A DNA stretch of 64,000 bases from Saprospiraceae bacterium. Lineage in GTDB: Bacteria > Bacteroidota > Bacteroidia > Chitinophagales > Saprospiraceae. The notes beneath the pieces are model-generated. The model saw only the letters and a list, made by a program, of their open reading frames with translations, was not told where the DNA came from and ran no database searches. The stretch lies in assembly GCA_028282725.1 (NCBI GenBank), contig JANQHF010000004.1, forward strand, positions 62,001 to 126,000, in the 5' to 3' direction. The translations under genes and the position numbers were made by a program. How positions within the stretch are numbered: position 1 is the first letter of the stretch; each line of letters starts with the position of its first letter. Shown in pieces: positions 47,461 through 56,417 of this stretch.

Positions 47461-48780
47461 ATGAGACGATCTGATTTTTTATTGGGGGTGACGGACTGGG
47501 TAATGGCACTATTGGCCTGGTTTAGCTTCTTTGTCTATCGTAAAAAAGTAGAAACAGGAATATTCGATGTTGACATTGTCTTGTCTGACACCAAGCTTTA
47601 CTATGGTTTAGTTATTATCCCGACCATTTGGTTGGTATTCTGGTCAATCCTCGGATTATATGAAGACGTACGGAGGAAGTCGCGGATACGGACTCTGTAC
47701 ACCACTTCCATAGGCGCATTGATCGGTTGCCTCGGTTTGCTTTTTTCCGTAATGAGGGATGATCTGACCCTTCAATTTACAAGTTATCTCACCTCCTTTT
47801 TGGCCGTATTTCTTATTCATTGGACGCTCTTTGTTTTTGGAAGAATTCTTTACCTGTCTTTGATCAAAGTATTGATTGCAAATAAAGTGATCCGGTTTAA
47901 ACGTGGTTTCATCACGGATCATAGTATAACCATTGATGATCGGTTCAAAAATGGACATATCGTAGTCGATTCAAAGGATTTTCAAAAAGTGCTGGACGAC
48001 GACGAAACAGACAACTTGTATGTGATGATTTCACAAAAGGAGCAGATCAATCGTCTGCTCCCCGAGATTATTGGTCGATCGAAAAAAAAGGCCTTGTATA
48101 TCCACGAACAATCCTATGCGCTTTTGGACCTCAACATTCATGGTACTCCTTCCCTCAGGGATGCCTTTATCACAATTTCGACATCTCCCATTTCCTCATG
48201 GGAACGCAATATCAAGCGGATCATGGACGTCACAGTCTCAATTGTGGCAATGATGCTTTTGGCACCATTATACACATGGTTGCGTTATCAGGTGAAGTCG
48301 GGCTCGGAGGGACCTTCGATTTACCGGCAGAAGAGGGTGGGTCTGTATGGTGAGGAATTTGAGATCCTGAAAATTCGGTCTATGGTCGAAAATGCAGAAG
48401 AAAAAGGTCCTCAATTGGCACAAGCTTCGGATGACCGTTGTACCCCAATCGGACGTTGGATGAGGCGATGGAGATTAGACGAAATTCCTCAATTCCGGAA
48501 TGTTTTGAAAGGAGAGATGTCATTAGTCGGCCCAAGGCCAGAGCGGCCGCATTATACACATCAACTATTGGAGCAAAATCCGCGTTATTCATTATTGTGG
48601 CAGGTCCGGCCCGGAATTACCTCATGGGGCCAGATCAAGTTTGGCTATGCCTCGAATATTGAAGAAATGCTCAAGAGATTCCGGTATGACCTCCTGTATA
48701 TGGAGAATATGTCACTGCCTTTGGATTTGAGGATTCTATATTATACTTTGATCGTTTTGATACAGGGAAAAGGACGATGA
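47461..48780 (+). CDS. Polyprenyl-phosphate sugar transferase (WbaP/WcaJ-like)
   Basis: The protein has 439 residues. Four or so N-terminal membrane helices (VTDWVMALLAWFSFFVY, GLVIIPTIWLVFWSILGLY, GALIGCLGLLFSVM, SFLAVFLIHWTLFVFGRIL) precede a soluble segment. The bacterial sugar transferase domain occupies about 256-439: RIMDVTVSIVAMMLLAPLY, RQKRVGLYGEEFEILKIRSM, RRWRLDEIPQFRNVLKGEMSLVGPRPE. These enzymes start glycan repeat units by moving a sugar-phosphate onto undecaprenyl phosphate. No other glycan gene adjoins it, so the glycan product is unknown. Confidence 0.9.
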   Translation: MRRSDFLLGVTDWVMALLAWFSFFVYRKKVETGIFDVDIVLSDTKLYYGLVIIPTIWLVFWSILGLYEDVRRKSRIRTLYTTSIGALIGCLGLLFSVMRDDLTLQFTSYLTSFLAVFLIHWTLFVFGRILYLSLIKVLIANKVIRFKRGFITDHSITIDDRFKNGHIVVDSKDFQKVLDDDETDNLYVMISQKEQINRLLPEIIGRSKKKALYIHEQSYALLDLNIHGTPSLRDAFITISTSPISSWERNIKRIMDVTVSIVAMMLLAPLYTWLRYQVKSGSEGPSIYRQKRVGLYGEEFEILKIRSMVENAEEKGPQLAQASDDRCTPIGRWMRRWRLDEIPQFRNVLKGEMSLVGPRPERPHYTHQLLEQNPRYSLLWQVRPGITSWGQIKFGYASNIEEMLKRFRYDLLYMENMSLPLDLRILYYTLIVLIQGKGR

Positions 48781-48790
48781 TTTTAGGCGT

Positions 48791-49531
48791 ATGACTCGGA
48801 AAAGAACACGAAAATTTGGACTGATAGGTTATCCAATTACGCATTCATTCTCACCTGGATATTTTGCCAGAAAGTTTGAGAAAGAGGGTATTGCTGACGC
48901 CGTTTATGACCTCTATCCTCTTCAAGAAATTGGGGAAATTGATACTTTGGAGGGACTCAGTGGATTGAATGTAACACTTCCTTATAAAGAAGCTGTTATT
49001 CCTTTTTTGGATCAGGTAAATGAGGAGGCCGGCTTTGTAGGGGCAGTCAATACGATTTTATTCCAGGCGGGGAAAAAGAAAGGATTCAATACTGATGTGT
49101 ATGGCTTTGAACATTCATTAATCCCGCTATTGCCGGAACATCGTGTTATCAAGTCCCTGGTCCTGGGAAGTGGTGGTGCTGCCAAGGCAGTTCAATATGT
49201 TCTGAATAAAAGGGGCATCATGTTCAAGATTGTATCACGCACCAGGGGTGACATTACATATGATGACCTGACTCCAAAAATGATTGAGGATTATCAGTTG
49301 ATCGTTAATACCACTCCGCTGGGAATGTCCCCGAAAGTCGATACTTGTCCAAACATTCCTTATGATGAAATTGGACCTCAACATATCCTCTACGATCTTG
49401 TTTACAATCCTGAGAAAACGCTATTTTTGAAAAAGGGCGAATTTCAGGGGGCGCAAATAAAAGGCGGCCTTGAAATGCTTGAATTACAGGCTGAGAAGGC
49501 CTGGGAAATTTGGAATACCGCTAAGATTTAA
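48791..49531 (+). CDS. aroE: Shikimate dehydrogenase
   Basis: The protein has 246 residues, slightly short for AroE (usually 270-280). The substrate motif GYPITHSFSPGYF near the N-terminus, NVTLPYKEAV with the catalytic-type Lys, GFNTDVYGF with the Asp partner, and LGSGGAAKAVQYVL for NADP binding are present. IKGGLEMLELQAEKAWEIW is the standard C-terminal helix. It reduces 3-dehydroshikimate in aromatic synthesis. It is 10 bp after the sugar transferase and 6 bp before proline dehydrogenase. Confidence 0.95.
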   Translation: MTRKRTRKFGLIGYPITHSFSPGYFARKFEKEGIADAVYDLYPLQEIGEIDTLEGLSGLNVTLPYKEAVIPFLDQVNEEAGFVGAVNTILFQAGKKKGFNTDVYGFEHSLIPLLPEHRVIKSLVLGSGGAAKAVQYVLNKRGIMFKIVSRTRGDITYDDLTPKMIEDYQLIVNTTPLGMSPKVDTCPNIPYDEIGPQHILYDLVYNPEKTLFLKKGEFQGAQIKGGLEMLELQAEKAWEIWNTAKI

Positions 49532-49537
49532 TCTTAT

Positions 49538-50737
49538 ATGGACCTTGCTGATGAACCTCCTTCGGGACCCGACTTCACTGATACCCGCATTGCCTTTCAA
49601 TCCAAGTCTGATAAAGAGCTGAAAGAGACTTACCGATTGTTCCGTTTGATGAATAACGGCTATATCGTGGATGTCGGTTCGCACCTGGCAAAAGTGGCCA
49701 TGCGTCTCAACCTCCCCTTTGTTGAAAATGCCCTTAAAAAAACGATTTTCAAACAATTCTGCGGAGGGATTAACCTGATGGATTGCCAGGAAGTCATCGA
49801 CCACCTGTACTCTTTTAATACACTCGCCATCCTGGATTATGGAGCCGAAGCCAAAAGCGAGGAGGAAGACCTGGATTTTGCAGCAGAGGAATTGATTCAA
49901 GCAGTAGATTTTGCAGCCTCCAATAATTCTGTCCCCGTAGTAAGTAGCAAATTGACCGCACTTGCCGATAATGATATCCTTATCAAAAAGCAGGAAGGAA
50001 TTGCATTTACAGGAAGTGAGGAGGCGCAGTATGAGCGATTTCTCGAACGAATAGAGAGTGTCTGCAACCGTGCAAGGAAACTCGGCGTGGGTGTCTTTAT
50101 TGACGCAGAGGAGAGTTGGATACAGATCACCGTGGATGAGGTGGTTTGGGAGTTGATGAAACGGCATAACCGCGATAAAATCACGGTGTACAATACCTAT
50201 CAGTTGTATCGCCACGATAAGTTGGAACAAATTAAATCGGACTTCGAAAAAGCGCGAAAGAACGGTTTTATGCTCGGAGCAAAACTCGTGCGTGGTGCCT
50301 ATATGGAAAGGGAGCGGGATCGGGCAAAAGAACTGGGTTATCCGTCACCGATCCAACCGGACAAGGTTGCAACAGATCGCGATTATGATGAGGCCATCAA
50401 GTTTTGCCTGGAAAGATATGAGGATATCGCTATTTGCAATGCAACGCACAACCTGGAAAGCGTACAACTCATGGTGGATGAAATCATCAAACGAAAATTG
50501 CCACGCGATCATGCTCACCTGAACTTTTGTCAACTACAGGGGATGAGCGACTACATCACCTTTAACCTTTCACAATCGGGATTTAATACGGCCAAATACG
50601 TCGTCTATGGTCCGGTCAGGGAAGTCGTCGAATACCTCATCCGTCGCGCCGAAGAAAATACAGCAGTCATCGGTGAGATGAGCAGGGAATTGTCCCTGAT
50701 TACCAGTGAATTGAAGAGGAGGGGATTGCAGGATTGA
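49538..50737 (+). CDS. Proline dehydrogenase
   Basis: The protein has 399 residues, a single-domain flavoprotein of the PutA/PRODH barrel family. Visible are GVFIDAEESWIQ, ITVYNTYQLYRHDKL, KLVRGAYMERERDRA, CNATHNLESVQLMV, HLNFCQLQGMSDYITFNLSQ and YVVYGPVREVVEYLIRRAEEN. It oxidises proline to pyrroline-5-carboxylate with FAD. A P5C dehydrogenase partner is not in this window. Placement behind aroE with a 6-bp gap suggests cotranscription, although the pathways differ. Confidence 0.93.
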   Translation: MDLADEPPSGPDFTDTRIAFQSKSDKELKETYRLFRLMNNGYIVDVGSHLAKVAMRLNLPFVENALKKTIFKQFCGGINLMDCQEVIDHLYSFNTLAILDYGAEAKSEEEDLDFAAEELIQAVDFAASNNSVPVVSSKLTALADNDILIKKQEGIAFTGSEEAQYERFLERIESVCNRARKLGVGVFIDAEESWIQITVDEVVWELMKRHNRDKITVYNTYQLYRHDKLEQIKSDFEKARKNGFMLGAKLVRGAYMERERDRAKELGYPSPIQPDKVATDRDYDEAIKFCLERYEDIAICNATHNLESVQLMVDEIIKRKLPRDHAHLNFCQLQGMSDYITFNLSQSGFNTAKYVVYGPVREVVEYLIRRAEENTAVIGEMSRELSLITSELKRRGLQD

Positions 50738-51420
50738 TTTAGTTGTAACTGTGATCCATTTAAACTTCATTTTATTGTCCTTTCGACCTTGCGGAGAAAG
50801 CCAGGGGCTTCTGAATGATTTCCAACATAAAAAATCCCTAATGTAACCTGGTAAATAGAGTAGTTCTCAAATGTTTACTTTTTTTGCTCATACTTTTTTA
50901 GAAAAAGTATCAGCAAAAATCGTTCTCCTGAATACCCTGTAAAAGAGCTAGTTTAATTTCATAGGTGAGTTTTTCATTACACGAATCAATTTCTTCGAAG
51001 AACACAAGCTTTTTCTTTTCCTGAAAAGCTCTTTTAGCTGGTGCAAGCGTGGCCGCCCCACTCATGCGAACCAGCCCCCCCAAAGCGTACGAATCAAATC
51101 TCTAAGCATTGGTCAAATTTCCAATGTCAGTTATGATTAAAGCAATCCCTCTATCAATGTGAATATGGAATGTTCCTGAGATGCCAGGCTTTACTTAATC
51201 TTTTTGTCCAGTGACAATAATTGACATGCGTTAAGAAATCCTGAAACCTTGGAAGGATTTTAGCACGTCAAGCTATGGTTTCGCTGAATCACGTGAGATG
51301 CAGCGAAAATCACATTACAAAAAGGAGATTTTTTGGTTCGTTTTTTTATCGATTGAAAAAATGAACGATTAGATTATTAGTACTTTTTATTGTTAGACAA
51401 AGTTTAGCTAAGGATAAATC
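50738..51420. other. 683-bp intergenic stretch with repeat copy B
   Basis: No intact gene was found. It holds the inverted copy B of the dispersed repeat (below) and a hairpin TTCGCTG (51280-51286) / CAGCGAA (51301-51307). Between the two repeat modules the minus strand can be read for about 40 residues (KKKLVFFEEIDSCNEK..), ending at a TGA inside module 1. It weakly resembles the middle of GIY-YIG proteins but has no start or active site. Confidence 0.55.
50881..51077 (-). repeat. Dispersed repeat, copy B (inverted)
   Basis: The hairpin module has a long stem: TTTTTGCT and TACTTTTT on the left (50881-50898) pair with AAAAAGTA and AGCAAAAA on the right (50902-50919), interrupted by a 2-nt mismatch. 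The second module on the minus strand (51077 to 51045) reads GGGCTGGTTCGCATGAGTG.. ACGCTT, clearly related to module 2 of copy A. Module order is swapped relative to copy A. Confidence 0.7.
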
Positions 51421-51915
51421 TCAATTCGCATCATCCTGTTTCAAAAGCAATGCACTGATCACATTAACTACCGCACCGATCAAAAAGACCATTACAAACA
51501 TTACAATTCCTTGAAACCAGCTCGTATATATAAATTCAGGCATTTGTGCCAATTGTTCATTAAATGCGACTAGCTCAACCTCACTAAGATCTTTCCTCTG
51601 CCATTCCAGGAATTCTTCTTTTTGAAGTGCAAAAAAGATCACGCTGTGAAGGGCCATGACCAGACCGGCAATGACGGTAATACCCAGCCCTATTTTGCAC
51701 GCCTGACCAAAATTTACAGAACCGTGATTCAATTGATCACGGAAATATCTGACCCCAAATGGTATGCACAAGAGAGAAAGTGTTATGGACAGGTATCCTA
51801 CGGCCTGGGAACCGCTTACCCCTACAGATTGAGCGATGAGCAACCAGTTCAGCGTTCCGAGTATGCTTGAGATCAGTCCACCGATGATGCCATATTTCCA
51901 GATGTAGTTTTTCAT
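51421..51915 (-). CDS. DUF4199 membrane protein
   Basis: The ATG at 51913-51915 gives 164 residues and the family start MKNYIWKYGIIGGLI. Four membrane helices are visible: YGIIGGLISSILGTLNWLLI, AVGYLSITLSLLCIPFGVRYF, CKIGLGITVIAGLVMALHSVIFF, GIVMFVMVFLIGAVVNVISALLL. GSVNFGQACKIGLG between helices 2 and 3 is the DUF4199 signature. Function is unknown; the family is almost restricted to Bacteroidota. It stands alone, with a short hydrophilic loop (KEEFLEWQRKDLSEVELVAF) before the last helix. Confidence 0.85.
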   Translation of the reverse strand: MKNYIWKYGIIGGLISSILGTLNWLLIAQSVGVSGSQAVGYLSITLSLLCIPFGVRYFRDQLNHGSVNFGQACKIGLGITVIAGLVMALHSVIFFALQKEEFLEWQRKDLSEVELVAFNEQLAQMPEFIYTSWFQGIVMFVMVFLIGAVVNVISALLLKQDDAN

Positions 51916-52060
51916 AACAAGATTTTTTGAATTCACATTAAAACTAAGACTGCCCGGGCATTCCGGCGACCTGCTAAAGTAGGATTTCCGGGATTCCGAT
52001 AGAAATCATCCCAAAGTCGGATGTGTTGACTTGTCCCTCATGGTATAGAGAATATCAGTT

Positions 52061-52456
52061 TTAGATGATCTCCAGGTCCCTGCCTATCTTAATGGCCTCG
52101 GTTCTCCGTCGGGCTTCAAGCTTCGTCAGGATCTTTGATACGTGGGACTTTACAGTCGTCTCAGCTATAAACAGATGCGCACCAATCTCCTTGTTTGACA
52201 TACCATCAGACATTAATTGCAGGACATGTAATTCCTGTTTGCTCAGCAAAGATTTCTGTAAGTGGCGCTTTTTATTTCTCGATGTGACGAAGAAATAGCG
52301 GCTGATGATGAGACCGAAAATAAAAAACAATATTCCTGAAATGATCAGAAACATATTCTCAGATCCGCCTAAGGCGAACAGCGACCATCGCTCTAATTGA
52401 AATAGAAGCAAGATCACAACAGACAAACCTCCAAAAATCAAGATGGTTTTTTTCAT
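52061..52456 (-). CDS. Membrane-anchored LuxR-type HTH regulator
   Basis: The start is the ATG at 52454-52456, giving 131 residues; the upstream TTG would extend into the neighbouring gene. Two membrane helices (TILIFGGLSVVILLLFQL and MFLIISGILFFIFGLIISRYF) occupy the first 60 residues. A LuxR/GerE helix-turn-helix follows (LSKQELHVLQLMSDGMSNKEIGAHLFIAETTVKSHV in outline), ending the protein. It has no receiver or sensor domain, so it would have to act from the membrane or need a partner. The upstream secreted protein gene is 17 bp away on the same strand. Confidence 0.8.
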   Translation of the reverse strand: MKKTILIFGGLSVVILLLFQLERWSLFALGGSENMFLIISGILFFIFGLIISRYFFVTSRNKKRHLQKSLLSKQELHVLQLMSDGMSNKEIGAHLFIAETTVKSHVSKILTKLEARRRTEAIKIGRDLEII

Positions 52457-52473
52457 AGTCTGGTTGACTGCTC

Positions 52474-52932
52474 TTATTTCTTGTCTTTTCTCAAAGTGCA
52501 AGCCAAAGCTCCCAGGCCGATTCCACGACTCAGGTAGTTTGGAAATTGTTCTGAGATATCGATCTCGACAGAGAGCACTTCGGTTGGGTCGATATGTGCA
52601 TTGTGGATATTTTCCTTCTCCTTTATCAAATACACGATCAATTTTGTATCACTGTCTTCGACATGTTCGTAGACTTCGTCATTCAGGGCCCCAAACTCCT
52701 CGATGATATGTTTGTAAAATGCAACGTGTTTGTCCAGATTGATCGTTTCATAATCTTCCGGCAGGTAGGTCTCCTTTACAAAATTTGCAATTGCCGATTC
52801 CGTGCCGGAATTGTGCATTTTAATGAATTTGTTGAGCAGGCGGTATTTGCTGTTATCCTGTGCAAATGCTTCAGTCGTCGTGCCATAAACAACGATGATA
52901 AAGAATAAAATAAACTTCGCTATGCTTCTCAT
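52474..52932 (-). CDS. Hypothetical exported protein
   Basis: The start is set at the ATG at 52930-52932, 152 residues, opening a signal peptide (RSIAKFILFFIIVVYGTTTEAFAQ). The mature protein of about 125 residues has alternating helices and strands (LLNKFIKMHNSGTESAIANFV, HIIEEFGALNDEVYEHVED, KLIVYLIKEKENI). It ends GLGALACTLRKDKK, and ISEQFPNYLSRGIGLG looks like a beta-lactamase-related linker seen in several short periplasmic proteins. No family was assigned. It is transcribed just before the membrane LuxR gene; the pair may form a small signalling unit. Confidence 0.6.
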   Translation of the reverse strand: MRSIAKFILFFIIVVYGTTTEAFAQDNSKYRLLNKFIKMHNSGTESAIANFVKETYLPEDYETINLDKHVAFYKHIIEEFGALNDEVYEHVEDSDTKLIVYLIKEKENIHNAHIDPTEVLSVEIDISEQFPNYLSRGIGLGALACTLRKDKK

Positions 52933-53065
52933 ACTTCGAATGCTTTTTTGCCCAGGTTGATTCACTTGTGAATTTTTTTGAAGATAGTTTATTTCATTTC
53001 AAAACAGAAATGTAGAATACATGCATCTCCTTATTCCCTCCTGGAATGACCAGGGTTCTTTGATT

Positions 53066-53458
53066 TTAAAGGTATTCAAAACCACCAAAATATTCCTTAC
53101 TCTCCATGATCCGGGATATTTGATTTTGTTGATCTACATGGTAAAGGCCCTTGTTTGCAACCATCGTCAAAAAGTACCTGATCATGTAATTCGACAATCT
53201 GGTCATGTCCTTCCCTGGCCCCAAGAAAAGCCAGTGGTCCCGGGGTTTTCCAAAGTACAGATGTGCCCGAAATGGTTTCCAGTTTGCCGGTATCTCCTGG
53301 ATATGATCTTCGAGCTTTTTTCTTCCAACTTTCTGTGGTGCGGGAAATACAAATTTGACGTGTTCAGGTAACAAATATGCAAAGGGCTCATATTGATTTC
53401 TGAATGCATGAAATCCTTCATGTCGAATATCCGGATAATGTACAATAGCAAAAAACAT
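53066..53458 (-). pseudogene. Frameshifted 2'-5' RNA ligase-like (YjcG/LigT) gene
   Basis: The ATG at 53456-53458 gives MFFAIVHYPDI, then LLPEHVKFVFPAP and PFRAHLYFGKPRDHWLFLG, the two half-sites of the 2H phosphoesterase family, with HVKF and AHLY in place of the usual HxT/SxL. After LFLG the open frame runs into unrelated residues. The next frame reads GHDQIVELHDQVLFDDG, which matches the continuation the family should have. So there is a one-base indel near 53216-53235, and the remaining C-terminal half is not recoverable in any frame I can see. Confidence 0.7.
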
Positions 53459-53655
53459 GTTCAATCAGGAAGAATTTAAAAAATAATGGAAGACAAGAAT
53501 ATAGATGAGTGGCTCCGGAGCCTTGTGCTCAGTTGTGAATTGTTTTTGTGAGTGCACAGTGAAAGAATTTAGACCTGAGCAAATCGAAAGTGTAGTTTCT
53601 GCACTCTGGTGTCTTACAATTCTTAAGTTATTGACTTTTCCATAAATCTGCTTAA

Positions 53656-54474
53656 ATGAAAAAGATACCTTCCCTTAAATCGGCCAGAATGAAATCACCA
53701 CTCCCGGACATCGCGTTGCCAGCTTCCATTTCATTTACCCACTTCAAGGTCAAATTGCAGAAATTGATGGAAATATTGAGATTAGGAACATTTCACCTCT
53801 TTTAAATTTTTATAACACCCTGGCGGATCGGATTGATGGTTAAGTTTATGTTTTCGGTGGCGACTTTAACGTTGAAGCTGATTTTGACGATCTCAACCTG
53901 AGAGCCATCGACGAAATTAGAATTCGGCCGGACTCCATTGTATGTAGTGATGGCCCGACAGGTCCATGAGCAGAATTTACATTTTATCATAAAGATGGTA
54001 CTGCAGGAGACATGGTCTCACAATCGAAAATAATGGAGGGAGTGCAAACCGGTGGGGTTTCTTTGTTGTCAATTTAGGTGGAGATAAGAGGTTGATACGC
54101 AATGGGGTAAACGTTGGAACCTTTACTCCTGATGGGGTGTATACACCATCTGATTTCAAAGAGAAGAAAAATATTGATGAAGTCGGAACGATCCTGCCTT
54201 TTGTTCTTGCCTTATCACGCAAGAAATATTTGTACAAGAGTCAGGAATATCCAGACAAGAAGAAGTTTGGCCTTGCCGCACAGGATGTTCAAGAATAGTT
54301 TCCAGAACTTGTCAAATCTGCTAGTCAAGAAAGTGGGAAGCCATTTCTTCAACTAAATTATTCGGGATTTGGTGCGTTTGCGATTAAGATAATACAGGTC
54401 AGCTTTCACAGTTGAAAGGACAATTAGAAGAGATCAGTCAGAAATTGGAAAAAATGGAATGCCAAAATAAATGA
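53656..54474 (+). pseudogene. Decayed peptidase S74 (intramolecular chaperone) protein
   Basis: The three frames together give the end of a phage-tail-spike-type protein. Readable pieces are TPGHRVASFHFIYPLQGQIAEID, FGGDFNVEADFDDLNLRAID, RLIRNGVNVGTFTPDGVYTPSDFKEKKNID and YLYKSQEYPDKKKFGLAAQDVQE, then a TAG at 54296-54298, FPELVKSASQESGKPFLQLNYSGF, a frameshift near 54385, and QLSQLKGQLEEISQKLEKM to TGA at 54472. The conserved S74 landmarks are D-KEKKNI, KKFGLAAQDVQ and FPELV-LNYSG. Further stops occur upstream. It is not functional as it stands; a domesticated phage or secreted adhesin origin is inferred. Confidence 0.8.
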
Positions 54475-54534
54475 AGCGGAAGGACTGTTATTTGAATATG
54501 AAAAATGGGGCATAATTAGAATTCGATTCTGCGG

Positions 54535-55704
54535 TCAAAGTTTTTTCCATTTTTCAAGTATCATTTTTTCCCGGGAAAGAATCGAATCTTGATTTGACTC
54601 GGCCTTGTTTCTTTGTTCCTGCGAGACGGCATCAGATTTCCACCATTCATAAGTATCTCGAACCGTATCGATTAATGGTCTGAAAGTCAGTCCATTTTGC
54701 AGTGCTTTGTGATTATTGACTTTTGCGGATCCAATATTTTTTCCAACCGGCAGTATCCAGGGAACAATGTGATGAATGCCATGGTGTTTCAAAAATTCAT
54801 AATCATCAATTTGTACAAATGTCGATGGGACATCAAAAGCATCGCTCGCTTCACGGACAAATGACATCATATTTTGGCTTTCCCGAGGTCCAACAGCATT
54901 GAAGGTGCCATTCTTTTTCATTTCTATCAATTGGATCATCCACTTGGCCGTATCCCTGACATCTATATATTGGACCGGGTCTTCTTTTTCCCCTGGCACC
55001 AATATTTCTCCTCCTCTGCTTAGCCGGACCGGCCAATGAATAAATCGATTTGATTTGTCCGCAGGCCCGATCATATAGGTTGGTCGTACAATAAGCGTCC
55101 TGTTTGTGCCGAATTCACTAATTGCTGCCAATTCTGAATTTGCTTTCATGACACCGTACCAATATTCCATTTTTTCCTCCTCCTTCATTTCTCCCGGTTC
55201 GGAGAGTAATACCTTGTCCTCTTCTTTGAAATTTTCCCCCAGGTATGGATAATATACTCCAGTCGAACTGGTGAATACATATAAATCGCATTGCTCCTTT
55301 AAAAGGGCAGCTGAATCTTTCGTCCATTGAACCCGATGACCCGAATTATCGATAACGACATCCCATTCCCGGTTATATAATGCTGTTAAATTGTCGTTTC
55401 TGTCTCCTATCAGTTGCTCAACGTTTTTGAAAAGCTCTATATGGACAGTGGGCATTGTCTTACCCCTGGTAAAGGTTGAAATAGAATGACCGCGACTCAT
55501 CGCATATGCAATTTGATGAGGACCTAAAAAACTGGTTCCGCCGAGGATTAAAATCTTGAGTTGCTTATCGAGTGGAACAGGATCCATAAAGAGTGATTCT
55601 AATTCAGAGCTAAGACGGCTGACACCAGAGGAAAGAAATGGACAGACAATCCCTGCATGAATCGCTAGTTCAATGAATGCTCTTCTCGTTTTTCTATTTT
55701 TCAT
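54535..55704 (-). CDS. Exported NAD-dependent epimerase/dehydratase family protein
   Basis: The ATG at 55702-55704 gives 389 residues, preferred to an upstream TTG. RKTRRAFIELAIHAGIV resembles a Tat signal (TRRAFI), so the folded cofactor-bearing enzyme may be exported. The NAD motif ILILGGTSFLGPHQIAYAM is followed by FTSSTGVYYPYLG and EYWYGVMKANSELAA. The tail ends in a lysine-rich segment. It resembles the isoflavone-reductase/NmrA-like extended SDR group rather than a sugar epimerase with classic YxxxK; WYGVMKANSE supplies a candidate Y-K pair. Substrate unknown. Confidence 0.75.
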   Translation of the reverse strand: MKNRKTRRAFIELAIHAGIVCPFLSSGVSRLSSELESLFMDPVPLDKQLKILILGGTSFLGPHQIAYAMSRGHSISTFTRGKTMPTVHIELFKNVEQLIGDRNDNLTALYNREWDVVIDNSGHRVQWTKDSAALLKEQCDLYVFTSSTGVYYPYLGENFKEEDKVLLSEPGEMKEEEKMEYWYGVMKANSELAAISEFGTNRTLIVRPTYMIGPADKSNRFIHWPVRLSRGGEILVPGEKEDPVQYIDVRDTAKWMIQLIEMKKNGTFNAVGPRESQNMMSFVREASDAFDVPSTFVQIDDYEFLKHHGIHHIVPWILPVGKNIGSAKVNNHKALQNGLTFRPLIDTVRDTYEWWKSDAVSQEQRNKAESNQDSILSREKMILEKWKKL

Positions 55705-55841
55705 TTTCTCCAAATTTGAAAATTGTAAATCCTTATTCCATCATTCAATCATTTGCCGATGAAGGCGAAGCCTTGTACGGGCTGGCACAATCAGTCAGAA
55801 AGGCATCCCGTACTTTCACAAAGAGAAATGTCAGGACTCAT

Positions 55842-56417
55842 TCAATCACTGAAGATCCCATTTTTAAACAATTGATACCATTTTTCAAGGGTATCTTCAT
55901 CATATAATTCGATCATACTGAATACCTCTCTTGCAAATTCGATCGGAGCTGTGCCATTGGCAGTGATAATATTTTGGTCCGTTACAGCCAGTTGATCTTC
56001 GTAATGTTTTTCTCCGTTATATATTGGTACCACCTGTTTCAGATAATTCAGATCATTACTTGTGTGATTGAAATCATCCAGCAAACCAAGCCTGCCTAAA
56101 AATGTGGTTGCTGCACATATGGCAGCTATTGGTTTTCCTAATGAATGAAGCGAACGTATCATATGCTCTATTTCGGGATTCATTCCCTTTTCCCATGCCT
56201 CTCCTCCGGGAAGTATCAGGATGTCTATGTCTTCAGACGAAATTGCCTTGAGCGAAGAGTCAGGACGGACATGTAAATGGCCCATAGATCTCACTGGATT
56301 TCCCTTTGTAGAAAAGTAGATTAAATCAAAATTCGGGCTTCTGTTAATTTCAGGCGTGATATAGGCGATTTCCCAATCTGAATAACCATCAAATAAGAAC
56401 ACCGCTACATTTTTCAT
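55842..56417 (-). CDS. DJ-1/PfpI family protein
   Basis: The protein has 191 residues. The fold is visible from NVAVFLFDGYSDWEIAYITPE, DILILPGGEAWEKG, and the nucleophile elbow AAICAATTFLGRLGLL with a candidate catalytic Cys in the expected place. The C-terminal helix contains FAREVFSMIELYDEDTLEKW. Members act as glyoxalases, chaperones or regulators; NITANGTAPIEFAREV is seen in type-1 glutamine-amidotransferase-like relatives. No Cys-to-other substitution is seen at the active site, so it may be catalytic. The 18-bp repeat array lies upstream of its start. Confidence 0.85.
   Translation of the reverse strand: MKNVAVFLFDGYSDWEIAYITPEINRSPNFDLIYFSTKGNPVRSMGHLHVRPDSSLKAISSEDIDILILPGGEAWEKGMNPEIEHMIRSLHSLGKPIAAICAATTFLGRLGLLDDFNHTSNDLNYLKQVVPIYNGEKHYEDQLAVTDQNIITANGTAPIEFAREVFSMIELYDEDTLEKWYQLFKNGIFSD

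Noticed and set aside
54092..54298. 68-residue protein from the S74 region as an intact gene
   Set aside because: It is one fragment of a longer decayed S74 gene; its conserved continuation follows the TAG.
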